Positions 1 through 8,670 of a stretch of DNA of 64,000 nucleotides are shown in pieces. The stretch lies in contig DASXFN010000049.1 of NCBI GenBank assembly GCA_036489565.1, forward strand, positions 1 through 64,000. The letters are read 5' to 3'. Each line of letters opens with the position of its first letter. Positions within the stretch are counted from its first letter, which is position 1. The translations under genes and the position numbers were made by a program. The DNA is from JAICKN01 sp036489565 (GTDB lineage Bacteria > Acidobacteriota > Terriglobia > Terriglobales > Acidobacteriaceae). Under the pieces are notes generated by a model. That model did no database searches and was not told where the DNA came from. It saw only the letters and a list, made by a program, of their open reading frames with translations.

Positions 1-402
1 CCTCGTGCCGCAAAAACATCATGACCTCGCGGCCCGTCTCCAGATCGTTCATCTCTTCTTCCAGCCGCGATAATTCCGCACTGGCGAGGTAAAAAGGAAT
101 CCCAATCACCGGCTCGCCCGAAGGACATCCCCACTCATCTGTCAAATAACAATTAGGATGAAACTTGAGCAGCTTTTTCTGCTCCAGTTCGGCATACAGC
201 CGGTCCACAAATTTCTGTAGGGGAGAACCTTCAATCTTCAACTTCAAATCGCGGATGGGCGTGCTCAGCAGGTCTCTTTCTGGATTTTGATTCTGGTCCT
301 GCTGATGCTCTTGGTCCTTGTCCCGCGCCTGCGCGCCATCCTTTAATTGTTCGGTATCGCTCACGGATGCGTCAGAATTGCTCAGTTCTATCTGGCGATG
401 CA
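1..402 (-). CDS. Putative zinc-binding metallopeptidase, N-terminal part (cut by window edge)
   Basis: The frame is open for 134 codons from an ATG at 402 to the window edge, with an in-frame TGA 12 nt upstream of the ATG, so this start is firm. The first ~45 residues are hydrophilic and Q/D-rich. They are followed by a conserved block with CPSGEPVIGIPFYLA and FLRHE, where the zinc-binding HExxH-type motif seems to begin just as the window ends. This matches my memory of a family annotated as putative zinc-binding metallopeptidase; the catalytic half is not visible. Substrate is unknown. The ribosome binding site is weak. It is transcribed divergently from the lut operon. Confidence 0.7.
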
Positions 403-751
403 TGGGGAGAGGAAGTCACTCGAATCCAGAACCTATAGTTTACATGCAGCAGGTACATGTACAGAAGGTCACCATCGGGCAACGTCTTTTAGTAACGATT
501 CACGGCTCTGATCTGCATTGCTGGAGGAATCAGTATTGGTGGAAAAATCGGCTCCGTGGAAGAGCCGGCATTTTGGTGATCGGCATTCGGTGGAAGAGCG
601 GCCATTTATGGCCGCGTCTGCATCCCCTTCTACTGGGGCTTCAGCCCCTGGATCGTGACAAACCAAAATGTTTCGCATCACGAAAATCGCTCCCCGCCCG
701 GTCTTCATTCCCTGCGGTATAGTCTTGAGTTAACAGTTTCCAGCGGCCCCA
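403..751. other. Intergenic region between metallopeptidase and lutA
   Basis: No convincing gene is seen. It is the divergent promoter region of the metallopeptidase gene and the lut operon. It carries a REP-like hairpin pair at 599-655. Short frames here have neither a ribosome binding site nor recognisable protein character. Confidence 0.5.
599..655. repeat. REP-like double hairpin (variant)
   Basis: Two adjacent perfect hairpins, gcggccatttatggccgc and ggggcttcagcccc, are joined by a short linker. The arrangement matches the paired hairpins of the REP elements elsewhere in the window, with changed stem sequences. Confidence 0.45.
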
Positions 752-1507
752 ATGCTGATCTCCTTATTCATCACCTGCTACAACGACACGCTCTTCCCCG
801 ACACGGGAAAGGCCGTCGTCGCAGTCCTCGAACGCCTCGGCCACACCGTCGAGTTCCGCGAAGCCCAAACCTGCTGCGGACAAATGCACTACAACACCGG
901 ATATCAGAAAGAGGCCCTCCCGCTCATGCGCCACTTTCTGGGAGTTTTTCGCGACGCGGAAATCATCTGCATCCCCTCCGCCTCCTGCGTGGCCATGATT
1001 CGCGAACATTTCCCCGTGATGGCCGCCGACTCCGCCGACCCCAGACTCATCGAGGAAGTAAACAATCTACTCCCGCGCGTCTTTGAATTTACCGAACTGC
1101 TTGTGGACAAACTCGGCGTCACCGACGTTGGCGCATTCTTTCCGCATCCGGTCACTTTCCATACTTCCTGCCACTCTCTGCGATCTCTCCATGTCGGCGA
1201 CAAGCCTTTGCGACTGCTAAAAAATGTCCGCGGATTACAACTCGCCGAACTGCCCGACGCCGATCAGTGCTGCGGTTTCGGCGGCACATTCGCCATCAAG
1301 AACGCCCCTGTTTCCTCGGCTATGCTCTCCGACAAAATCAGCTGCATCCTAAAAACCAGCGCGGAAGTCTGCGCCGCCGGCGACAACTCCTGCCTCATGC
1401 ACATTGATGGCGGCCTTACGCGCCAAAACGCGCCCGTAAAATGTATGCACATCGCCGAAATCCTCGCAACGACAGAGCGGGAAAACAATCCGGAAGATCG
1501 TCAATGA
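752..1507 (+). CDS. lutA: Lactate utilization protein A (Fe-S cluster / CCG domain)
   Basis: A 251-residue protein with two CCG (DUF224-type) repeats: TCCGQ near residue 41, then SCHSL near 140 and CCGFGGTF near 173. These cysteine motifs bind Fe-S clusters in LutA/YkgE and in GlpC-like subunits. With LutB and LutC it forms the LutABC complex that oxidises L-lactate to pyruvate, as established for Bacillus LutABC. The length is typical. The ATG at 752 has only a poor Shine-Dalgarno sequence. The stop codon overlaps the lutB start (ATGA), so translation is probably coupled. The order lutA-lutB-lutC is canonical; no lactate permease or lutR regulator is next to it. Confidence 0.92.
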   Translation: MLISLFITCYNDTLFPDTGKAVVAVLERLGHTVEFREAQTCCGQMHYNTGYQKEALPLMRHFLGVFRDAEIICIPSASCVAMIREHFPVMAADSADPRLIEEVNNLLPRVFEFTELLVDKLGVTDVGAFFPHPVTFHTSCHSLRSLHVGDKPLRLLKNVRGLQLAELPDADQCCGFGGTFAIKNAPVSSAMLSDKISCILKTSAEVCAAGDNSCLMHIDGGLTRQNAPVKCMHIAEILATTERENNPEDRQ

Positions 1508-2934
1508 CGGTTCGCGTCGGCAACGCGGCCCTTGCTCCTGATTTTCCCGAAGCCGCAAAAAAACAGTTGGCCAACGCGCAAATGCGCCATAACGTCCGCT
1601 ACGCCACCGACGTCATTCGCGCCAAGCGAAACCGCGTCGTCGCCGAAATGCCCGACTGGGAAGCCCTGCGCGAGTCGGCACGGCAAATCAAAGCGCACAC
1701 CCTCCGCCACCTCAACACTTACTTAGAACAATTCGAGAAAGCCTGCACCGCCGCCGGAGGCCACGTCCATTGGGCGAAAGATGCCGACGAAGCAAACACC
1801 ATCATCACTGCCATCATCAAGTCGCACGGCGAAAAAGAAGTCATCAAGATCAAAACGATGACTTCGGACGAAATCCGCCTCAACCCAGCGCTTGAAGCGG
1901 AAGGCATCACTCCCTTTGAAACTGATCTCGCCGATCTCATCGTGCAACTCGGCAATGACCAGCCGTCGCACATAGTCGTACCCGCGCTTCATCGCAACAA
2001 GACAGAAATCCGGCAGCTGTTTCTAGAAAAGATGAAACTGGAAAACCTCGGCGACAAGCCCGAAGACCTCACCGAAGCCGCCCGCCGCTACCTCCGCGAA
2101 AAATTCCTGCGCGTAAAAGTCGGTATCGGCGGCGCGAACTTCGCCATCGCCGAAACTGGCTCCGTCTGCGTGGTCGAATCCGAGGGCAATGGACGCATGT
2201 GCCTCACCCTGCCCCAGGTCTTCATCAGCCTGGTCGGCATAGAAAAAATCATTCCTAAATTCTCTGACCTCGAAGTCTTCCTGCAATTGCTTCCCCGCTC
2301 CGCGACCGGCGAGCGCATGAACCCCTATAACTCCATCTGGACGGGCGTTTCCCCGAACGACGGCCCAAAAGAATTTCACGTTGTCTTGCTGGACAACGGC
2401 CGCTCTGAAATTCTTGCCGACGAAAAAACCCGTCAAACGCTCCAATGCATTCGCTGCGCCGCGTGCCTCAACGTCTGCCCGGTCTATCGTCAAACCGGAG
2501 GCCACGCCTATGGCTCAATCTATAGCGGCCCCATCGGCGCCATCGTCACCCCACAATTGCAGTCCATGCAACACTCGCAGTCTCTTCCCTACGCATCTTC
2601 TTTATGCGGCGCCTGCTATGACGCGTGCCCGGTCAAAATCAATATCCCAGAAGTCTTGATTGAACTGCGCGGCAAAGTCGTCGCAGCGGGCGGTGCACCC
2701 GCAAGCGAAAAGATAGCCATGAAGGCCGCCTCCTTCGCGCTCTCCAGTTCGCAGCGCCTCGCTGCCGCCCAGAAATTGGTCCGCATCGCGCAGTGGCCGC
2801 TTCTACACGATGGCACAATCAGCAAACTCCCCGGCTTTCTCGGAGCATGGTCTGAAACCAGAAATATGCGCGCCATCCCCGCAGAATCATTCCGTGAGTG
2901 GTGGAAGCACCGTCGCAAGGACCAGCATTCATGA
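1504..2934 (+). CDS. lutB: Lactate utilization protein B (LUD domain, ferredoxin-type)
   Basis: 476 residues. The N-terminal ~290 residues form the LUD domain. A ferredoxin-like region follows, with CIRCAACLNVCP starting near residue 315 and CGACYDACP near 368, the two 4Fe-4S ligand sets expected in LutB. A C-terminal helical tail follows. An upstream in-frame start is possible, but the ATG at 1504 forms the ATGA overlap with lutA and matches the family N-terminus. The end overlaps lutC by four bases in the same way. It should act as the electron-transferring iron-sulfur subunit of the LutABC lactate oxidase. Confidence 0.93.
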   Translation: MTVRVGNAALAPDFPEAAKKQLANAQMRHNVRYATDVIRAKRNRVVAEMPDWEALRESARQIKAHTLRHLNTYLEQFEKACTAAGGHVHWAKDADEANTIITAIIKSHGEKEVIKIKTMTSDEIRLNPALEAEGITPFETDLADLIVQLGNDQPSHIVVPALHRNKTEIRQLFLEKMKLENLGDKPEDLTEAARRYLREKFLRVKVGIGGANFAIAETGSVCVVESEGNGRMCLTLPQVFISLVGIEKIIPKFSDLEVFLQLLPRSATGERMNPYNSIWTGVSPNDGPKEFHVVLLDNGRSEILADEKTRQTLQCIRCAACLNVCPVYRQTGGHAYGSIYSGPIGAIVTPQLQSMQHSQSLPYASSLCGACYDACPVKINIPEVLIELRGKVVAAGGAPASEKIAMKAASFALSSSQRLAAAQKLVRIAQWPLLHDGTISKLPGFLGAWSETRNMRAIPAESFREWWKHRRKDQHS

Positions 2935-3578
2935 CCAGCTTAAGAACAGAAATTCTGGAAAAAATCCGCCGCAATCTGCGAGTCGCGCCTGAGCAACGCG
3001 AACAAGACTACGCAGCAATCGCCCGCGAATACCAACACTCAGGAAAACTCGCCCTCGAATCCCGGCTCGAACTGTTCGCCGAACGCCTCCGCGACTACGG
3101 CGCCGGGGTTCATCGCTGTTCCAACCAACAGCTTTCTTCCACCATCGCCCAAGTCCTCGCGGCCCGCCACATCCATCGCATCCTCATCCCCCCGGGAATC
3201 CCCGCACTGTGGCTCGCCACCCCGGAGATCGAATTTGTCGCTGGCGGCGACGGCTTAACCTATGACGAACTGGACAAAATGCAAGGAGTGCTAACAGCCT
3301 GTACCGCCGCCATCGCGCTCACAGGAACCATCCTTCTGCGCCACTCGCCAACCGAGGGAAGCCGCGCCCTCACCCTGATTCCCGACTATCACCTCTGTGT
3401 CGTTTTCGAAAATCAAGTACTGGAAACCGTACCCGAAGCGATCCGCCATATGGAGCCGTTCAGCACTTTGCCAATCACAACGATCTCCGGCCCCTCCGCG
3501 ACCTCGGACATCGAAATGACCCGCATCAAAGGCGTGCACGGCCCCAGGATCCTGGACGTGCTACTAACAAAAGTTTAA
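2931..3578 (+). CDS. lutC: Lactate utilization protein C (LUD domain)
   Basis: 215 residues of LUD domain without Fe-S motifs, the third subunit of LutABC. The segment around TACTAAIALTGTILL and the following RALTLIPDYHLCVV stretch is the conserved core of the family. The start at 2931 lies in an ATGA overlap with lutB; an in-frame start further upstream would reach well into lutB and is unlikely. It is the last gene of the operon. Beyond its stop comes a hairpin shared with the convergent DUF4142 gene. Confidence 0.9.
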   Translation: MTSLRTEILEKIRRNLRVAPEQREQDYAAIAREYQHSGKLALESRLELFAERLRDYGAGVHRCSNQQLSSTIAQVLAARHIHRILIPPGIPALWLATPEIEFVAGGDGLTYDELDKMQGVLTACTAAIALTGTILLRHSPTEGSRALTLIPDYHLCVVFENQVLETVPEAIRHMEPFSTLPITTISGPSATSDIEMTRIKGVHGPRILDVLLTKV

Positions 3579-3587
3579 GTCCGGCGC

Positions 3588-3617
3588 AAAAAATAGCGCC
3601 TGCATCTTCGCAGGCGC
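3588..3617 (-). terminator. Intrinsic terminator of the DUF4142 gene
   Basis: An 8-bp perfect stem gcgcctgc/gcaggcgc (3596-3617) is followed on the minus strand by a run of six T (3590-3595). It lies 28 nt beyond the stop of the convergent DUF4142 gene. On the plus strand the same hairpin follows lutC but lacks a T-run. Confidence 0.75.
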
Positions 3618-3644
3618 TTGGAAACTCCCTACTAGTGGCTCGTG

Positions 3645-4190
3645 TTATTGAAGCGAACTTTGCTCCATTCCTGACGTAGCACTGATCTTTTCCGCCGCCT
3701 TCAAATGGTCTTGTAAGGTCGGCAGCGTCCCGGAAGCAAATTCCTTAACCTGCTGATCGTGGCCGGAGTTGCTTTCGCGTTGAAATTCAGCGATGTCCGC
3801 CTTGTGGTCTTTCAGCATGTCCGCCATGTAGGCATGATCGAACTGCTTGCCTGACAATTTAGATAACCGCTCTTTGGTCGCGCGGTCCTTAGCCGAAAGC
3901 TCTTGTGGCAGCGTAACGCCTTTGTTGGCCGCCAAATCTTTCAGCTTGTTATTCGCCTCGCTGTGGTCATTCACCATTCGTTGACCAAACTGCTTGACCG
4001 CGTCGCTCGATGCTTTTTCAGTAGCTAGCTGCCCTAGTTGAACTTCTGCCATTCCGCCCTGCGCCGCGCTCTTCACGAACTTTTGGTCCGCCGCCGATAA
4101 ATCTTTTGACTGCATGGATTGCGCCATTGCTAATGCACCGAAAATACCCAGTATCAGAAAAACTTGCGCTACCATCTTTAAATTTCGCAT
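3645..4190 (-). CDS. DUF4142 domain secreted protein
   Basis: 181 residues with a signal peptide (MRNLKMV, then a hydrophobic stretch ending near AMAQ). The mature part is alpha-helical and matches the DUF4142 (ferritin-like four-helix) pattern: FVKSAAQGGMAEVQLGQLA, FGQRMVNDHSEAN, and a late HDQQVKEFA helix. Members are periplasmic or outer-membrane-associated and poorly characterised, often linked to stress. The start is supported by an AGGAGA ribosome binding site 7 nt upstream. It stands alone, convergent to lutABC. Confidence 0.85.
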   Translation of the reverse strand: MRNLKMVAQVFLILGIFGALAMAQSMQSKDLSAADQKFVKSAAQGGMAEVQLGQLATEKASSDAVKQFGQRMVNDHSEANNKLKDLAANKGVTLPQELSAKDRATKERLSKLSGKQFDHAYMADMLKDHKADIAEFQRESNSGHDQQVKEFASGTLPTLQDHLKAAEKISATSGMEQSSLQ

Positions 4191-4493
4191 AGTCCGTCTC
4201 CTCGTTCTCCCTTCAGACTATGCCGAGCCTGCGGAAGCGCCAATCCGGGAATGTCTGCATTTTTGCGAGGGTTAGCCCTCCCTTTACTCAGACGCAGCGG
4301 AAGCCGATGGATTTTTGAAGACCCGCCTTGCGGCCGCACTTCCCTCCTCAGTTCCCTATCCCGATCATCTGGCCATACATACGAACTTTGCGGTATGGAC
4401 GCTCACCCGATTTGCTGTAAAGACTAGCTATGTGCACAGCGGCTGGCGGTTCGCACAAACGCCAAACGGATTTCCGGAAAGCAGGTTGCTCCT
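4191..4493. other. Divergent intergenic region
   Basis: Just over 300 bp between the DUF4142 gene and the F420-type oxidoreductase. It should hold both promoters. No RNA gene, repeat or conserved small ORF is recognised. Confidence 0.4.
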
Positions 4494-5633
4494 ATGATGG
4501 AACAAATTAACTATTCGCTCACCTCCGATCGGCGGCCCCTTCTAAAATCCGGGGCCATGTCCATAGCTAGTGGCCTGTTCTTGAAGAATTCGTCGGCGCA
4601 AACCTCGCCGCACTCCGACCCTAAGATTTTCTCTGGCATCAACAACCGGCAGATCGGATTCCAACTTGCCTACGAGCAATTCCCCGTTCCAGAACTGGTG
4701 GAACTGGGAGTCGCTGCGGAACACGCCGGCTTCGATCTCCTCGCCAACAGTGACCATCTCCAACCCTGGCAGGCAAATGAGGGCCACGCGGGACTCGCCT
4801 GGGTTGCGATGAGCGCCATCGGTCAGCGCACGCGCCGTATTTGGATGGGGACCACCGTCACTTGCCCTGCCTATCGCTACAATCCCGCAGTGGTGGCTGA
4901 GGCCTTCACTAGCCTGAGTCTTCTTTATCCCGGACGAATATTCCTCGGCCTCGGCTCCGGCGAAGCCCTCAACGAAGAAGCTGCCACGGGATATTGGCCT
5001 AAATGGAACGAACGCTCCGAACGCCTCATTGAAGCTTCCCAGATCATTCGCAAACTGTGGGAGGGCCACGACGTTGCTTTCAAGGGCAAATACTATAGCG
5101 TTAACGCTCGCCTGTACGATCCACCTAAGCAGCCCATTCCTCTTTTCATGGCCGCAAATGGACCGAAAGCCATGAGGCGGGCTGGACTGCATGCTGATGG
5201 GCTGATCACCGACCCAAAAACCTGGAAACGGCACAAAGCGGAATTCACCGCTGGCGCAAAGGAAGCCGGAAAAGACGCAAGCAAAATACCTGTCCTGGTC
5301 GAACAATATGTCGTTGTGGGAGGCGAAAAAGAAGCCCGGGAAGCGGCGGAATTCTGGCGCTTTGGCCCGAAAGCCTGGAATCCTTATTACAACATTCGTG
5401 ACCCTAAAGTGATTCAGCAGCGCGCGGAATCCGAAATCCCCCTGGATAAGGTCACTGAAGGATGGCCCGTGAGCACCGAACCCGAGGCGCACATTAAAAC
5501 TCTTAACGCGCTATTTGAAAGTGGCGCGACCGAAATACACATTCACGCCGGACAAAAAGACCAACGACAGGTAGTTGAGTTCTACGGAAAGCAGGTGCTT
5601 CCTAAGCTGCGTTCAACGCGCTCCGTCGCATGA
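4494..5633 (+). CDS. F420-dependent LLM-class oxidoreductase with Tat-like signal
   Basis: 379 residues of luciferase-like monooxygenase (LLM) fold, closest in character to F420-dependent glucose-6-phosphate dehydrogenase and hydroxymycolic-acid dehydrogenase relatives. Seen: IGFQLAYEQFPVPELVELG at the barrel start, SDHLQPW, the GLGSGEALNE motif, and MAANGPKAMRRAG. F420 use is inferred from these motifs. The first ~36 residues resemble a twin-arginine leader: DRRPLLKSG, a hydrophobic SIASGLFLK stretch and an SAQT cleavage-like site. This suggests export already folded with cofactor, as known for the mycobacterial exported homologue. Two ATGs (4494, 4497) are possible starts. Substrate unknown; no F420-biosynthesis gene is nearby. 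Confidence 0.8.
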   Translation: MMEQINYSLTSDRRPLLKSGAMSIASGLFLKNSSAQTSPHSDPKIFSGINNRQIGFQLAYEQFPVPELVELGVAAEHAGFDLLANSDHLQPWQANEGHAGLAWVAMSAIGQRTRRIWMGTTVTCPAYRYNPAVVAEAFTSLSLLYPGRIFLGLGSGEALNEEAATGYWPKWNERSERLIEASQIIRKLWEGHDVAFKGKYYSVNARLYDPPKQPIPLFMAANGPKAMRRAGLHADGLITDPKTWKRHKAEFTAGAKEAGKDASKIPVLVEQYVVVGGEKEAREAAEFWRFGPKAWNPYYNIRDPKVIQQRAESEIPLDKVTEGWPVSTEPEAHIKTLNALFESGATEIHIHAGQKDQRQVVEFYGKQVLPKLRSTRSVA

Positions 5634-5806
5634 CCTGCACAGGATGCGGGAAGACTGTCAATGCAGGCCTTAGACAGCGATTTCCCCCGAAATGGCGCTC
5701 ATCATCTGCGCTCAATGCCAACTCGCATTAACGAATCGGAAGAATAATGGTCGGAAGATCAAGCGCTGAAAGGATCAACGACGGAGTGCTCTGATCCCTG
5801 CGGTGT

Positions 5807-6055
5807 TCAACACCACAAAAGCCTGCCGCCTTCTTTTGCGGTATTGTCCTCAAGCAGAGTCAAATAATGGAGCGCTTCCTGGAGCTGCTTCCCCTCTCCG
5901 TCGCTCATTGATAGGTCAAGATCCAACTCTGTCGCCCGGTTTTGAATGGCCTGACGCGCACTGCTTACAGCTTCCAGCAGACTCTTCTCATCGGCGTGGA
6001 GCATCGCCGTGCAATAGGCCCGATACCACGGATATCCCAAAGCTGGATAACTCAT
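5807..6055 (-). CDS. Small conserved-type hypothetical protein
   Basis: 82 residues, family not recognised. The start is well supported by a GGAGGAATT ribosome binding site directly before the ATG. The sequence is soluble and mostly helical, with an aromatic N-terminus (YPALGYPWYRAY), a Q/A-rich centre and an acidic segment DLDLSMSDGEGKQ. A single Cys is the last residue. It is monocistronic, with no functional hint from neighbours. Confidence 0.65.
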   Translation of the reverse strand: MSYPALGYPWYRAYCTAMLHADEKSLLEAVSSARQAIQNRATELDLDLSMSDGEGKQLQEALHYLTLLEDNTAKEGGRLLWC

Positions 6056-6760
6056 AATTCCTCCAGTTCACAGCAAAAATTGAACGCTGCTTTCTCCCGG
6101 GTGGCCCTCGTTCCTGTGCGACGCATTCCTGAAAGAACCGCCAAAATGCGCCTGTCCTCTCGCGCTTCACACTTTACCGCTACCTCGCCAATTAACTCGT
6201 ATTCACGCTTCTCGGACAATACCGTCTTTACTGTAATTCCCTAACCAATATCTACGACAAACAGCGTAAATAGCGTTTTTATGGAGTCAAATCGCGAGTT
6301 TGGGCCTACATGGCAATAGTGCAAGGACCAGGCGATTCGTTTCAGCCCCCGAAGGGGATCGAGCGACAAAATCGCCGACCTAATAATGCTGTACCGTAAA
6401 ATGCCGACGAGGTGCGCAGATGGAGCCAAACGCGATCGCTTCCTCCACGGGACTTATCAATGTGGAGGGCACGTGGCTCTCAACAATTGTATTCCGGGCA
6501 GCCGCCGCATCTTGCCATCCGCTGTCCCGAAACTGTCATCTCGCGGGGTTCCTTCGCTGGCATGAGCGCTCCACCACAATGTTCTCGACTGAACGAGTTT
6601 GTTCGATACAGTACCTACGGTTCTTCGCTGCCTGTGCCCAAAACGTAATCTTGCCAGAAAATAGAAAGAGGTTCTGCTAGGAAAAAACAAGGAAACGCTC
6701 GCTCGAAGTTGTAGCAAGGAGCCTTCGTACAAGACCCAAAAAAATGGGTAGTGTCTCAGT
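6056..6760. other. 700-bp region without a recognised gene
   Basis: Several frames of 60-100 codons exist on both strands, but none has a ribosome binding site together with protein-like composition or a known motif. No strong repeat is seen. This could be decayed accessory DNA at the edge of the tiny-gene cluster that follows. Confidence 0.4.
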
Positions 6761-6925
6761 TCAAAGTTTAATTAATTCGTCGGGCCTGTAGTAATTTGTC
6801 CTGTTGCAATTCGTGCATTCCAGCTTCCCGTTGTTTTCCCACAGCGCACCCAGTTCCGTCATGAAAGCCTGGCCACAATTTTTGCAAATGACAGAGAAGA
6901 GCGGTTTGGGCTTTTCATTTTCCAT
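6761..6925 (-). CDS. Tiny zinc-ribbon protein (54 aa)
   Basis: A 54-residue protein, MENEKPKPLFSV followed by CKNCG at residues 14-18 and CTNCN at 37-41. The two CxxC knuckles 23 apart make a one-finger zinc ribbon. It ends in a polar RPDELIKL tail. The composition is clearly coding and the paired CxxC spacing is unlikely by chance. The start ATG at 6925 has only a distant GAGGAAAT, so the start is less certain. Function unknown. It is one of several tiny genes on this strand between 6.7 and 7.6 kb. Confidence 0.65.
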   Translation of the reverse strand: MENEKPKPLFSVICKNCGQAFMTELGALWENNGKLECTNCNRTNYYRPDELIKL

Positions 6926-7004
6926 GCGCAGTTTGCCACAAGTGCGATTTCCTCACGAGACCCTGCCGATACAGCTTGTCAAAGAGATTAACGACTGCTT
7001 GATG

Positions 7005-7187
7005 CTAAAGAGCGCCGTCTTGCAGACGCCCATAAAGCGAAGTGGGCAACTCACACGGAAACACGTTAATTTCTATTAAGGCTTCCGCCCTCTCCGTATG
7101 ATCGGAAGTCCGGCCACATCGTACGCAATACCATTCTTGCAGTGCGGGATTCCAATTGAGTTCGCCGTGAATTGATTTCTCTGCCAC
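7005..7187 (-). CDS. Tiny CxxC zinc-binding-type protein (about 60 aa)
   Basis: The frame reads GELNWNPALQEWYCVRCGRT and then SDHTERAEALIEINVFPCELP. It has one CxxC knuckle, a following His and a third Cys, a plausible single zinc site. A GTG at 7187 is the chosen start; a TTG at 7202 is an alternative, and neither has a good ribosome binding site. Neighbouring tiny genes on the same strand support it being real. Function unknown. Confidence 0.5.
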   Translation of the reverse strand: MAEKSIHGELNWNPALQEWYCVRCGRTSDHTERAEALIEINVFPCELPTSLYGRLQDGAL

Positions 7188-7322
7188 GCGAAAGAATAGC
7201 AAGCGGGCTTTCGGGCTGCTAGATGGCTCCGGTAATAAGGGTAAGAGTACGAACGCGCTCTTAAATTAGAAAATATTAAGGGCCGCTTTCCGGGTTTCGC
7301 GGTCTCAATATTGACGACGATA

Positions 7323-7490
7323 TTATGAGCTAGGAAATTGTTTTGCACTGCGGAGTTTGGCCAATCGTTCCTCTTTTTCTTCCAGCAGACGACTTATTTC
7401 CCGCATCAATTGGAGCAACTTGTCACGATCTTGCTCAACTGCCGCCTGCTCACAGAGTTCCAACCATCGCTCTTTGGCTTTGCCATCCAC
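7323..7490 (-). CDS. Small coiled-coil protein, start uncertain
   Basis: The convincing part reads KAKERWLELCEQAAVEQDRD followed by KLLQLMREISRLLEEKEERL, an amphipathic, charge-rich helix pair typical of small acidobacterial proteins. A GTG at 7490 would give 55 residues. The same frame stays open to about 7616 with less protein-like sequence, so the start is not settled. No catalytic motif. Function unknown. Confidence 0.5.
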   Translation of the reverse strand: MDGKAKERWLELCEQAAVEQDRDKLLQLMREISRLLEEKEERLAKLRSAKQFPSS

Positions 7491-7684
7491 AGGAAATAGG
7501 TAAGTGCACAAATGCAGCCAAACGGAGCGGGAGAAAACTGTATTTTCTGAACCTGGAAACTCTAGCGAATCATCCAACCCGCTTGGCTCTGCCGTCGCCC
7601 TTCGAGAAAATACCAATCAAAAAAATTATTGTTTTGAGAAAATAAATCTAGTTATAATTTCGCCCGTCGTCGGAGGATTTGGGC

Positions 7685-7993
7685 ATGACTCACTTGACGC
7701 CTGTATTTGAGAAAGTTCCGACTCTGGCGGAATGCCACGAACGCTCGAATGAGCTGGCCCAAGCCGTGATGCGGCATGCAAACGAGGCGCACCAGGCTGG
7801 AATTGAACTGTCGAAATCGTTTCGGGACCTATGCATTTTGGCCGACTACTATTTAAAGATGGAAGTTCGTCATGCGGATGCCGCGAACTTGAATCAATGG
7901 CTGGGGCCAAAAGAGGTATCAGACGAAAAGCGTGCCAGAGAATATTTTTGCAAAGGATACAAAGAATTCGCCGATGCTTCGGAAATTGCCTAA
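7685..7993 (+). CDS. Hypothetical protein (102 aa)
   Basis: 102 residues, family not recognised. A perfect GGAGG lies 8 nt before the ATG at 7685 and fixes the start; a TTG at 7679 is too close to it. The protein is soluble and helical, with HERSNELAQAVMRHANEAHQ, an aromatic LCILADYYLKME segment and a charged C-terminus. It is divergent from the coiled-coil gene and sits just before the integrase remnant, consistent with accessory DNA. Confidence 0.6.
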   Translation: MTHLTPVFEKVPTLAECHERSNELAQAVMRHANEAHQAGIELSKSFRDLCILADYYLKMEVRHADAANLNQWLGPKEVSDEKRAREYFCKGYKEFADASEIA

Positions 7994-8315
7994 GTGCCCC
8001 GCAGCATCCCGTCCTCAACAAAAAACTCCCGCCCGCAACTTCACCCATCTAATTCACCCACATCAAAATGCGCCCTAGCGGGGGACGGCGCACTCCTGGA
8101 CAAAACTTTGCTGATCGCGTTTGTCGGAATCTGCCGCACATGGGTCGGGATAAACGACAGACCTCTTGACCCACTGGTGGCCTGAAAATTATATATCCGC
8201 TAGCGAATGAAAAGCGAATATCATGGCGTACTCTCTCCCTTGGGACACCTGCAGCCTTCGCTTGCAGGAGCCGTTCCTTTTCCTCAGACAGTATTAATCC
8301 TCAGGGAGAACGGTT
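7994..8315. other. Intergenic stretch before integrase remnant
   Basis: No gene seen. It separates the 102-aa gene from the integrase fragment and may be part of a decayed integrated element next to tRNA-Ser. Confidence 0.35.
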
Positions 8316-8530
8316 TTGGTGGTCAGGGTCTACAGGCAGGTCAAGGTGGCAAGCGGGAGCAGGCGCTATGTCCGGATCAATCTAGGCGGAGGGCGCAGAC
8401 CCGCCGATCTGTCCGGTCCATACTACCTCCGGTATTTCTGCCCGAGCCGGGACAGGCGCGTCTGGGAAACCACGCTGGCAACGATCTGACCGAAGCGATC
8501 CGCCTGCCTCGCGGAGAAAATAAAGGTTAA
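8316..8530 (+). pseudogene. Integrase (tyrosine recombinase) N-terminal remnant
   Basis: The frame starting at TTG 8316 or GTG 8319 reads VYRQVKVASGSRRYVRINLG, then SGPYYLRYFCPSRDRRVWET and LATI before a stop at 8487. This resembles the N-terminal arm of phage-type integrases, in which basic YxxRYxx..GxRxW segments precede the SAM-like domain. Coding character continues in another frame as DLTEAIRL up to 8530, so a frameshift near 8482 is likely. The catalytic domain is absent. It lies 50 nt beyond the 3' end of tRNA-Ser, a classic integration site. Confidence 0.55.
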
Positions 8531-8580
8531 ATGGTAGTCAGCGGGTAGTCAGATATTCCAAGTGATTGAAAAGAAAAGTA

Positions 8581-8670
8581 TGGCGGAGAGAGTGGGATTC
8601 GAACCCACGTTAGAGTTTCCCCTAAACACGCTTTCCAAGCGTGCGCCTTCAGCCACTCGGCCATCTCTCC
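8581..8670 (-). tRNA. tRNA-Ser(GGA)
   Basis: A 90-nt class II tRNA. The acceptor stem ggagaga/tctctcc is complete, the anticodon loop ttggaaa gives anticodon GGA, and there is a long variable arm (tttaggggaaactctaa). The T-loop is gttcgaatc, the discriminator base is G, and the CCA end is encoded at 8581-8583. It reads UCC/UCU serine codons. An integrase remnant lies just beyond its 3' end. Confidence 0.95.

Noticed and set aside
4542..5492. 316-codon minus-strand frame opposite the F420-type oxidoreductase
   Set aside because: Complement of a clear LLM-family gene, without own start signal.
5803..6057. Plus-strand frame over the 82-aa gene
   Set aside because: The minus-strand gene has a perfect ribosome binding site; the plus-strand frame has none.
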